Origin: Rotaria macrura
Lineage: Eukaryota > Rotifera > Eurotatoria > Philodinida > Philodinidae
Direction: 5' to 3'
Assembly: GCA_900239685.1 (NCBI GenBank)
Contig: OENT01000120.1
Coordinates: forward strand, 62,001-126,000
DNA: 64,000 bases
Shown: one piece after another, positions 1 through 11,900 of the stretch
How positions within the stretch are numbered: the stretch's first letter is position 1
How the letters are laid out: each line of letters opens with the position of its first letter
Made by a program: the position numbers and the translations under genes
The notes under the pieces: model-generated
What the model saw: the letters and a program-made list of their open reading frames with translations, nothing else
Databases searched by the model: none
Told to the model about the DNA's origin: nothing

Positions 1-1068
1 CTTAGTTTGTTTTGCTTGCCTGACTTATCGATACATTTGGATTTTTCTGTCTTTCTCTTCAATAGTCGTATTATTATGCTTTTACGTGTGACGCATGTGT
101 GATACGTATCTATTTTGTTTACATATATAAATGTATGGTCGCACATCATGCTTGTCTTTCATAGATATTTGCTTTGTCATAAGAGAAAAAAAACGATAAT
201 AACAATAGACAACAACAGCAACATGATGGGCATTATAGATGACAAGGTATTGGGGTAGATTTTGCTTATTTCTCAGTTATTGTATCTTTTATTCTTGTTA
301 ATTCAAATTTTCAAGTGATTGTTTTATAACTGAAAAACGAAAAATGAAAGAAATCTAAAGACGACCTTAGATGTAAATGAAAAAGAAAGGTTTGTATGTT
401 GCATACTATAAAATGCAGCATACAAACAATTCCTCTTATTATTGACACAGAAGATTTTCAATTACAAGAGATTCATTGATGAGAAATGTAAAGGTGAATG
501 TTCTTCATTTTCTTTGCGGCATTCTTTTTTCTCTATGTGTAAATAAAATGGACAGATTTTTTTCCTTCGTTGTTTTTTTCTTATCATGAAGAGATTTAGT
601 ATGTATGAACAGTATACGAAAAAAATTGGACTGTTAATGAATTAAAATTTGAATTTAAACGGCTCTAGTAGGATTTACTATTAATCGTCGGTGTTGAGTG
701 AAAAATGATACACATATTTACATGCTTTCTTTCTCTCCCCGCCTTGTTATGTGTCAAATATATCCATGCAAAAAATATAATGAAATGAAATTGATCGGAC
801 TATAACGAAGATTATCAATGTTCTTTATCGTTTTATTTATCGTCGCACGAACGTGTCACTATGTTTGTCATTAATGAATGCATAAAGGAGAGAAGCCCGA
901 AATTCCCATTCAAAACGAAGCATAAATTTCATTGATTACTACTAATATATAGACACAAGAACTATTATACTTCATTCTAAATTAGTATAACGGCTGTTGC
1001 TGTTATTCTTTCATCGTTTTTCTCTCTCTCTTTTCTCTTTCTCCTTGTTATGTTTTTATAGTTTAACG
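1..1068. other. 5' flank of the CCSER-like gene, no gene seen
   Basis: AT-rich sequence with no open frame that looks coding. It holds a near-perfect 15-bp hairpin (390-427, listed separately) and pyrimidine-rich tracts just before the start codon (about 1015-1045). It probably contains the promoter and 5' UTR of the gene starting at 1069, but no defined promoter element could be assigned. Confidence 0.6.
390..427. repeat. Short hairpin, 15-bp arms
   Basis: The arm 390-404 is the reverse complement of 413-427 apart from one T/C difference that would pair as G-U in RNA. The loop is 8 nt (405-412). It lies about 640 bp upstream of the CCSER-like start. The stem is shorter than a usual microRNA precursor, so function is unknown. 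Confidence 0.7.
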
Positions 1069-1856
1069 ATGGGAACTTGCACATCAACAGCAAGACATCG
1101 AGAGAAGCATCAACTGCAACAGCATAATCGAACAACATCGAACGATTCATTTGTCCTTGATCTTAAATCACCTCCACCATTACCACCTTTACCATTAGCC
1201 ATATTTCCAAATCATCAGTGTCAATATTCTTGTTACTTGTCTAAAGATTTCGATAATCTATCGTCATCAACAAAGCCGATCTTTCATCAAACAGAAACGA
1301 AGAGTTTGATACAATTATACTCTTCTAATATTAATAATAACATCAACAAGAACAATAATAATAATAATAATAATAATAGTAACTGTAACATTATCAATTG
1401 GATGTCATCTACAACTTCAACGCCTACAACACTGATTCCTCCTAAAATTCCGGTGCCAAAAACTCGATTACCTGTCTATCATCCAACCCAACTACAGGAA
1501 AAAACAGTGACTTTAAAGCCTAAAGATGTAACATCATCTGTTGTTTCAACTAATCAAACAGGTATGACTCAAGGAAAAAAAATATTCTTATGAATAATCT
1601 CATTGGACCTTCATATCATTCTTTCATACATGCGCATGCTATCAATACCGCAGGCATCTTGTTAAGATTACGGAGACGAATCTGTTGAGTGTCTCATATT
1701 TCCACATACTTCTTTTTCTCTTCTCTTCCTCTTCTCTTTCTCCTTTTCTCACCGAGAGTGTTGATCCATTCATATTCTTCAATAACAATTGTGTGGCAGC
1801 TGGACATGAGTATGAGCGAGCGATAGTGCGATTGTTTTCTTTTCATACCAATCTTG

Positions 1857-1887
<31 letters not shown>

Positions 1888-4613
1888 CATATACATTTAC
1901 GTATATATCTATAGCGCTCTGTATAGAACAGTTGTACACCTATTCCATTTAGAGTCAATACGGGTCATTCTTTACTTTGTCTATTTGAAGAAAGAAAGAA
2001 AAAAGTCACTGTTTATATATACATTAAGTTGAGCGGCCCCATAGGAGTTTGTCTATGAATCATAGAGAGAGAAAAAAATATGGTGCTGCTTCTTTCTAAC
2101 CAACAACAAGGAGCACTTTTTTTCTGTACTGTTTTTTTTTCGCAGTAATGTTTGCTCATTCTGTTTTTCTTTTACTCATGTGCTTCCTCGTCGAATAACG
2201 GTGACACAGAAATCTGCAGACAAAAAAAAACACAAGATCGATAGCAAACGAACAAAAAATGTTAACGTTTATCGATTCGACACTTTTTCCTTTCTCTATA
2301 TTTGATTATAAGCACTTTTTTCTAGCAGACAACGATGGTTATTTTCGAAAAAAAACTTTTTTTCGTTAAGATACTTTGAGACCAATGTCAATAACGAATC
2401 GGGCACCACCACCGACTACAATGCAAACGCGCTTTGGTTTTATACCAAGACCAGTCGTACCAGGATCACAGCAAGCGCGAACATCAACATATGCATCTCG
2501 TAGTCGTTCGATTAGTCCAACATCAAATATCAGTGCTAATTCATCATCATTGAATTCGTCTCAACGCTTAGCAAAAGCTCAACTGACGTCAACACAACCT
2601 ACAACACCAACTAAAGCTTTTGAATCAGCAACAACAACATTGACGACAACGATGCATAATAATACTTCTAAACCGAAAATATTGACATCACCACGCCATG
2701 GTGATTCGTCAAAATCGAAGTCAAGTTTTCATGCTCCAACAGCAGCTAGTCGCATGCGCTCAAGAACACCATCACGAACATCAGCAACATCTTCATCATC
2801 ATCTATTGCTTCTCCTTCATCACCATCCGCAAACACATCGACGTCACAAACAGCCACAACAGCAGTAGCCGTAAAAACTGATTTCAATGCTATACGTGAC
2901 CGTTATAAAACACAAAAACGTATGAATTTTTTTACACGTCATAGTCCAATATCGACAGCCAATGGTTCACCTGCAGCTAGTCTCATTCAACCGTCCGAAA
3001 CATCTGTTCATCATCAAGAAAATAAACAATCATCCTCCATACCATCATCAACACATCATTCAGTAAAAGTAAACATTTTTTACAGTTAACTTTATTTTGT
3101 TGACAAAAAACCAATTAAATTTGATTTTAGAACAATGTTTTTAAAACATTAGTACCACCATCAGAAACGTCTTCATCTCATAATAATGCAACCTCTCCAA
3201 ATGCTAAAGCCTTCTCAAATCTACCTCCATCTTCACATCTATCTCTAGGGAATCGACATCGACAACGGGCTATTAGCATACTATCTACTACATCAGCTAT
3301 TTCTGATGTACTCAACCAAGATGCATTACTTGAAGATGACAACTGTAGTCTGAAATCCGATGATTTAATGTGTGATTATGATGATACAGTTACCATTGAT
3401 TCTAATAGTAAAAAGTAAGTACTTGTTCCTTTAGCTTATTATAATTATATATTTATATAAATGTATATTATGCATGTATAAAAACAGAACGTTTCCTTTT
3501 TCTTTGTATATGCTTTACATATATATTTGATTCTTTCATGTGACATTTTTTCCACATGGTAATCTTATTAGCTGAGGTCAATGACTGATTTCTTTCAATG
3601 AATAGAAAACTACTTTGATGTCTGATTACATATATATTTTGTTTCTTCAAGTGAACGAATAGATTCGAATTCGCTAGTTCCAACTTCAATGGAAACAAAT
3701 AAACAGCTTACGACAGTAATACATATTACTCCAACGAAACCAAATACTTCTGGCTATCATCAATCAACATCGAAAGAGCAACGTTCAACAGCTACTAATA
3801 CTGCAGTAAAATGTTCAACAACTACGAATGAAAAATCGAATGCCCATTTACGTGAATCACTAGATGAATTAAACCGGCTAAGTAATCGAGTAGAAAATAA
3901 CATTGATAATGAACAGAATAGGTAAGTAAATAGAATATTCATTGTTTATTTATTTTAAAAAGAAAACTATTTATATTCAAAGGAGAGTAGTCGGACGTTC
4001 AGTTTCATTAAAACCACCACTAAGTTATTTACCACCACTTGAAGATGCTGAACAAATAACCATGGACATTGAATCTTACAGACAGGTTATGAAAGATGTG
4101 ATGGTTGTTAAAACCATTCTCCATCAACTTGATCGATTACTCAAACATTCCGATGGTGCTAATATGACTGTAAGTTTAGTTTTTTTTAAATAATAATCTC
4201 ACAATTAAAACGAAACGATTCCTTTTCTTTTTATTATTCCTAGGATTCAATGATCGGTTCATTTCATGAATATCATGATTCAATATTAAATTCAAGACGT
4301 TATTCATCAAGTGTTGTAGATGGAAATGCTCGTAATTTAATCGATGAAAATTCTTCATACGAAGATTTACTTAAAGTATGAGAAATGGCAATACAAACTA
4401 GTTTGCTCAATTCTAATTTAAAAGTAAATATTTATATTTATTTATTAATTAAGGAGATAGCAGCATTACGTAAAGAAAAAGAACAAGATAAACAGACAAT
4501 CAAACTGTTACAAGAACAGATGGTTTGTTTATTTCGTTCTGTTCACATTTAGTCAATTGATTTTTTTTTATTTTTTATTTTAGTATAAATATTCAAGTCA
4601 AACAAATGGATGA
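1069..4613 (+). CDS. CCSER-family serine-rich coiled-coil protein
   Basis: Eight exons: 1069-1561, 2371-3068, 3131-3414, 3652-3921, 3983-4169, 4244-4375, 4454-4522, 4584-4613. All junction phases agree and give 720 residues. The protein is mostly disordered and rich in Ser/Thr, with an Asn run near residues 88-108. The C-terminus is the recognisable part: YRQVMKDVMVVKTILHQLDR (from about 614) and a coiled coil from about 682 (YEDLLKEIAALRKEKEQDK) match in order and spacing the two conserved C-terminal segments of human CCSER1/CCSER2 (FAM190A/B). An acidic DDLM motif before them also has a CCSER counterpart. Known: CCSER1 has been linked to cell division and CCSER2 to microtubule bundling. The start MGTCTS fits an N-myristoylation site with a nearby palmitoylatable Cys. 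The join of exon 1 across the 809-nt intron rests on phase only; exon 2 could instead begin a shorter protein at 2385. Confidence 0.72.
1562..2370 (+). other. Long first intron of the CCSER-like gene
   Basis: 809-nt intron with donor GTATGA and an acceptor ending TTCGTTAAG. It contains an (AT)n microsatellite (1857-1880) and long T/A runs. A frame from 1685 through this stretch is low-complexity and is not counted as coding. Confidence 0.55.
1857..1880. repeat. (AT)n microsatellite
   Basis: About 12 uninterrupted AT dinucleotides inside the first intron of the CCSER-like gene. Confidence 0.95.
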
Positions 4614-7600
4614 TGATGATGAATATTTCATTATTATTGATTTGTAATCTTTCTTTCTTTTTTTTTTCTTCGTTCCATTTTTATGCTTGATGGTTTCTTC
4701 TTTCAATTTTTTTTTTTCTAAAGTTTCTGTCGTCATTTATTTTTATTTTATAATGTTAATTGACTTTCTAGTGAAGATTGTTCATTACTGCGCATTCTTT
4801 TGTTCCATGACACAAAAAAAGGCTTCTTTTTTGTTCGATTTTTCAAACAAATCGATTAAGAACAACGAAAGAAAAAGGATAATTTCTAAACAATATTCAA
4901 ATGCAAAAGGTTATCATTTGTCAACTGTCATTTAACATTAATGGTCTGAGAGTAGAATATCTATGCGAAGATGAAGAAAAAAAAAACTCTAATCACTTCT
5001 TTCTCTTTCCTTCAAATGTCAAATTAATTTATCATTATTCAGAATAATGAGTTGTACTGAATAGAATTTCTTTTTTTCGTGATATTTATTCATCGCGTAA
5101 ATTAAGAAAGTTTAAAAAAAAAACGAATATGATAATATTCTGACGAAATCTCAAATGTAATCATACTTCTTGAATGATATAAAACATATTTTCAGCAATT
5201 GTCTCTTTTTCTTTTTTCGTTTCCAACTAATTAAGGTTACCATTCAATTATCGACTTTTTTACTCTATCAAAGTACATAACAAATGCAAGTGAGATTTTC
5301 GATGTAAAGAAAATCTATGAATATCAACTCATTGTCACGATCATATTCTTTGAAAATTGAAATGCTACTATTGATGTGTTGCCATTGTATCAAAATGTAA
5401 CATACTATTAAATAATCCGTATATTTTTCATAGTGAATTCTAGAACTATTCTATTTCTTTTTGTGTCAGGGAATAAAAGATGCGAACTTTTAAGGTTATT
5501 TAAGTTATTGAATATTAATAATAATACGAAAATATTATTGATTATTTGTATGGATCGTGGAAAGATATATGAAATGATTTGCATGAAGTTATTGTTTTGT
5601 TTCTTTCGTAATATTATTTCGTCGAAAATAAACAATAAAAAATAATTAACTTTTTCTATATTTAGAACTATCGTCATTTTGCTTTGAAAACGAAAAAAAG
5701 ATTTCTGATATTGAAAATAATTCGAAACACGTTGCTACGTTTCTTACACGTGTATGTGTCTAACAAACATTTTGCAGTGGTTTCACCATTGTATGCAATG
5801 CTTTTTTTTTCTGTCAAGTTTTACCTTGTACATTGATTTCTGCTTGCAATACGAAAATCAAACTGATCAAGTGAAAAAAGGAGTAATATTAAAAGAGATG
5901 TCCTTATTTAACGAGTTATAATTATTTCTACATGATTCTCTTCTTATTTTAAAAAAAAAATATTCTGATCACATAGTATCTATTCATTATTTTATAAATT
6001 TAGCTGTATCCCATTCTTGAAGTTCCATTGATAAATGGTTCATTCAATCTCACATCTACGTAGTTATTTTTTTCTTATCTCAGAGAATGTTACCAATTCT
6101 TTGTCTGAGTAGATAAAAATATAAGATTCTGATTCGTCATGATTCAACGCTGTTAAGTCGAGGGATATACGATGATTGTTTGTTGATGGTGATTGTATTT
6201 TATTTGATTGATGTGACATGTGGCATGCGTAAAAACAATGCGATTTCCTTTACCATGTAGAATGCTTTGAAACAAAGAGTAGAAAGCATGATGGGATCAA
6301 TTATCATGACAAATAAGCCATCGATCAAATTGCAATTAACAATCGATTAATAAACGAACTGGGAAGAAACCTTGTCTTAACTATTTATGTATAATAAATC
6401 GTTAAAAGACGAGAAATGAGAGCATGTCATGTAATGCATAGTCGATGTGACTAATAGTTCTGTATGAGATTTGAAGATAGGTTTGTCAAAATCGCATATA
6501 ACAAGATTTATTTTGAATAATGAAATCAACTCGATATCGAGTAAAGAGAGGTGTTCGATTAATGAATCTCGTAATTCATCTCTCAAATCATCGACGAACG
6601 ATAGGCAACATAAATTATTGATCGCATTGAATTACATTTCAATTTAATGTATCCACATGTGTCTGAATGGAGTTCATTGAAATAGTATTGTCATCGTATT
6701 CCTTTGGGATTTCTTAACATGCATTACAGGAAGATATAGTTCTTGCAAATATATTCTCAAGTTTCAACTGTTTCCTTTACATATTCCTTATGGTTGGTGT
6801 CCTTTGCAGAAGACAAGAAACAGAAAACAGATTGAATCTATGACATAATATCATGAACATAAGAGAACTTTATTATAATATACGTTTGAGAATAAAAATG
6901 ATAACGTTCTTGTTTTCTCAGTAGCTGATAGTGAAATCAAAACATTTATTGTTATTCATAAAAATATCTGACACTATTGGTAACGAATTATTGATTTTTT
7001 TTTTGGTTGCACCAACAAGTCAATGTTAACTCTAAAATTCACATTCTTATCCATGTGAGTAAGCAGAACAAATTTTAAACGCTTTATTCAACGATCGATT
7101 GAGCCATTCTTATCTTGATATATGGCAGGGATCAAATGTTTGACATAGATTACCTGTTCTTTCTTTCAGTGTTCGACCATGATTTATTCTTGCTACTTTC
7201 TGTTCTTGCTGTAGAATAAATTAACTACAGTTGCTCGTTCATATCGTATTGAAATAGTATTCACATGTATGTATATCGATAGAATAAGAAGAATCAGTGT
7301 AGTATATATAGTTGATACTCATGTTTTAACTACATCCCATAGAAGAATAACTTAAAGGGTATATGTATCTATCTATACATATTGATTTTCATGATAAATT
7401 ACGTTTGACCGTCGATTTATCGCAGCAGCTAGAGTCCAACGAGATGTCAAACACTTGACAAGTGCTTTTGTGGTTGCTATTCACATGCATAGGTATTTTT
7501 TATCAGAATACTTATGTTTGCCATGAAAAGTATTAATAACTTCAATAACGATAATAGGACGTATGAGATTTTGACTATATAGACTTATCTAGCTATTGAT

Positions 7601-8996
7601 TGAAGATGACACATATGGTAGCTCTTACCTTATTAGTATATGATCGCGTTATAACAATCACTTCTATTCTAATAGAAGAAAAAGTTCGAATATTCCACTT
7701 TTGGGAATTCACAATGGAAGAAGAGACCATTGCTTTGAACCAAACTAATAATGACTTTCGATACCAAAATAAATCTCCCTGTGGGGACTATCTCAGGCTT
7801 AGATGCCGCTATTAGTCGATTTTTTGATATTTATCGTGCCTCAAGTTAAAACTCCAGTGAAGAGTCTATAGCTTTCATGCGTAACACTGAAGAGTATTAA
7901 CCATTTTGAAATTTTTCATATCTCACTAAATTGTAATTTATGTACGGAGGTTGAAATAAAATCTCATAACCGAAGAATGTTTCAACGGATTCTTCATTTT
8001 AATCTATCTTACAAGGACAAACTTTCATTTAACTGATGAATGGATTGTCTACATAGTAGTACATTGAGACTCGAACCAAGTTTTTTCTAATACAATCATC
8101 TCTCGAAATCGAAAGCAGTTGCTGTGAAGTATTACTCATCGGCAGTTTAGTTTTCATGAGTGAAAATAACAAATGATCAACTTATGCTATACTCGATAGG
8201 ACATTGATTATAGTGCTTTTTAATGCAGAAGAATGTATGGTTATCGACGATTACCATAGGATATTGTTTCCATAATAACTATGTATGTTTAAAAAAAATG
8301 ATATGAAAACGTAAGAACAACGATCGATCGTTTCGAGAATAGCTTTAAATAAGTATATGTGTCGATCTTTTTATTTTATACGAAATCAGGTTTGATGTTT
8401 CACTAGAAACTCGACAGTGATATAAATATTTATAGTTGATCTTTCGTTAAAGACGATTGTTTATTTAACTCTTCTCAATTAATAATTCTCTGTCAACCAT
8501 CAACTCTTTACAGTGATTAACTCGTTTACCGCGTCTTCTATTGACAAATACATTATTGGTACAAACTATACTTATTCTCATATGAAAAATAAAATCAAAA
8601 AGATGTATTTAAAAATCTATATTAATATAATCAGAAATATAAATATCTCTCATATTACCCGACAAACAGATGCTTTAAGTTTTCTTTTTCTATTTTAAAA
8701 ATAAAGTTTTCTCTAGCTATGAGAAACACCATTCTCTCATTAAACGTTAATAAGCATTTCTAATCGATCACTCACTATTTCCTTTAACCGTTTATATAAC
8801 AGGCAAATTTTCTTCATGCAACTTTCCGTTTCTTCAATTTTTTATAACACAAAACGGCACTCGTTCCAATTACGGACAAATAAGAGTTTTTCTTTCTTTT
8901 TTCTTTTCCGTCAACATCGATGAATAAAAACGTTCAATTGAATATTTCAACTCAATCATAATTATCGTCAGTCGTATATTTCACTAAAACTCTTGT
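4614..8996. other. Intergenic span, no gene supported
   Basis: 4.4 kb of AT-rich sequence between the CCSER-like and TRPV genes. The longest open frames (for example 7600-7815 on + and 6377-6586 on -) have no splice-site framing, domain or composition that separates them from chance. No RNA gene or mobile element seen. The proximal part before 8997 presumably holds the TRPV promoter. Confidence 0.6.
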
Positions 8997-11900
8997 ATGG
9001 GTAATACAACATCGGAAGTCGCTTCTGGCGTTAAAGCTCAAATAAATTCAGGTGGCCAAGGACCTGAACTGTATCGTTTTGTTGATATGACGGTAATTGT
9101 TTTATTTTTTTTTTGAAAATTTCAATGATTTCAAATGCAATATTGTAGGGTGGTGGTGAATTTATTGAAGTTATGCGTGTAGCTAATCGTACAAAAGATT
9201 ATACACAAATCGATGCACTTATACATGAACATATTCCAAGATTTCTTTATAATGGAGGCGAAGGAAAATTGGTATGAGAACAAATATGCATGAACTTGTT
9301 TTTGTTTTATTTAATTCTTGTTTTCATTGAAGGTGAAGATTAGTGAAATCGTTCGACGACGGAATAATACATTTACGAAAGTTAAAAGTATTGTTTCAGC
9401 AGCTAAATCCATGGACGAAGAACAAGCAAACGGTAGTTAAAAAATGACAATTATTATAGTTTCTCTTTTTCTAATTATGTATCTTATATATATCAAAAAA
9501 CAAATTCTAGGAGAAGAAACGAAACATGTCTGTTGGGATCTTGATCAACGTGGTGGTGTTGGCGAACAAATACTTCATCTATGTTATCTATCATCGAGTC
9601 CAGTTCATACAGCTTTAGCTAAAAGACTATTGAGACATTATCCGAAAATGATCGATGATTTATATATGGGCGATGAATATTATGGTTTAGTTATCGAATA
9701 GAATGTATCTCTTTATTGTACTATTGAATGAATTTTTTTCTTATGATTTAAGGTGAAAATGTTCTTCATATTGCTATTGTAAATGAAGAGCCAGCAACCG
9801 TTAAATTCTTATTAGATTCCGGTGTTGATTTTACTCAACGTTGTTGTGGAAAATTTTTCTCGCCTGAAGATCAAAAACCGAGTCGGTACGATAACAGAAA
9901 ATAATCACAAGTTTTTTTAAATATAATTTTTTTTTAGAGTGGATAACGTAACAAAAGAATGTCCTGATGTAAGTGTAGCAACTGATTATGAAGGTTATTG
10001 TTATTTTGGTGAATATCCACTTTCGTTTGCTGCCGTATTACAACAAGAAGAATCTGCAAGATTATTAGTTGCTAAAGGAGCAGATACAAATTGTCAAGAT
10101 TCAAATGGAAATACGGCTTTACACATGTGTGTTATCTATAATAGAATTGTTAGTGTTTATCTATTTTTTATTGATACATTTTTCTTCTATTCATTATTTT
10201 TACTTTGAACAGTCCATGGTTGATTTACTATGTGAATTAGGTGCATCGTTAGATATTAAAAATCGTCAAGGTTTAACACCACTAACACTTGCTGCGGTTA
10301 AAGCTCACAAAGATGTAAGCTGAATCTTACTGAGTTCTTCAACGATGTTGTCTTACTGAATGAAATATCTCGTGGTATTATTTCTAGATGTTCGATCATA
10401 TTCTACAGAAAACTCGGATTATCTATTGGCAATATGGAAATGTAACATGTGCTGGTTACCCATTAGATGACATTGATACTATTGGCAAGGATGGGTCATT
10501 GAATGATACCAGTGCACTTAATATTATTGTACGAGGAGTAAGTAGAAATTTCATATCTATGTTTTTTTCTATTGATTCTATGATTGAAACAATGAATACG
10601 ATCATAAGTGGTTAAACATTGCTAATATGAATCAAGTCGTTACGATCAACATATTTGTAGATCAAGTAAAATTGATGAACTTTCGAACGATCTGAGCTTG
10701 CGGGTTTCCTGTCAATAACAAGGAAGCGAGAAACATATATATATATATATATATATGTATGATTGATTATTGTTTCAACATTTTATTATATGAAATTGAA
10801 CTTTGAGAATATTATTTCATTAACATGATTCATAATCGTGAAAAATACTCTTATTTTTATAAAGATTAAGCGTGAAGATCCATGCAACGGAATGAAACTG
10901 TCATGGATTTCGACACATGCATCTTATCAATATAGCTGCTATAGTAAGAAACATTATTGATAATATAAATGAACAAGTAATCAAACGTTGTGTCCGTGAA
11001 TGATGCAACAACATCGTTAGACCAATCTCTCTGAATATAATGTTGTCTGGTCGACTGTCATAGTCGATTATGAATACATTCATCAGGTTCTATGATATTG
11101 ATTTAGTTTTGGCATCGTAACTAGAGATGTATCGGTGCAGCATTATTAAATTACTCTAAATAAAGGAGACGTATAGAAGACATCAAATTCTTACAGAAAG
11201 TGTTTTGAATTTCGCAAGATAATCGGTTCTCGTGGAAAAATTGTGTGAAGAAAGGAAACTGGTTATGAGGCTCGTTTAAAAATCTTCTTCTGTTATTCAG
11301 AAGCTTTTTTCCAAAGAGATGAAATATGGAATAAAATACTAAGCTTTTCTATCGCTTAAAATATTTCATAGATCTCTTTTTTCACAGGCAACAGTGTATC
11401 GTTGAAAGGCCGTCATTGAAATTTTAACGGAACGAAGAAATACATTTTACCTTTATCATGTAACAGAGAGAACGTAATAGTGATAACAAGTTCATAATGC
11501 ATAGTGTTCCTGCAATAGAGCTTATGATTTCTCAGTTGTCATCGACAACTTGTTAATTTTTATCCTACATAAATCAGTCTCAAGTTGCTCGAAATTCCTA
11601 ATTTAAGAATTCGCTTTAAGATTACATCAAAGTTGAACTTCATAGTTTTTATGTTTTGTTGAACAGGATTGCCGTATATCCAATAGCAATCGAGATTTTT
11701 AGTCGATACTTTTGAAGATTTGATTTAAATCAATATATCGACATTGTAGTATTTTCTTTTCCAATCTTATTCATGAAAAGATAGTTTTTTAATTTGAACA
11801 TTTATACGGTAAAAGTTTTAACGATGGAAATTTTGTATTGATTTATTAGGCATAATTTTAAATAATCTATCGAAAACCATGATTTCATATAAGTGAAGCA

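Noticed and set aside
997..1068. Upstream extension of the CCSER-like frame (hydrophobic LLFFHRF stretch)
   Set aside because: The frame begins at TTG, not ATG; the hydrophobic stretch comes from the pyrimidine tract before the real ATG at 1069.
1685..2032. Open frame of 115 codons
   Set aside because: Lies in the first intron and is driven by the (TA)n microsatellite; it begins at TTG.
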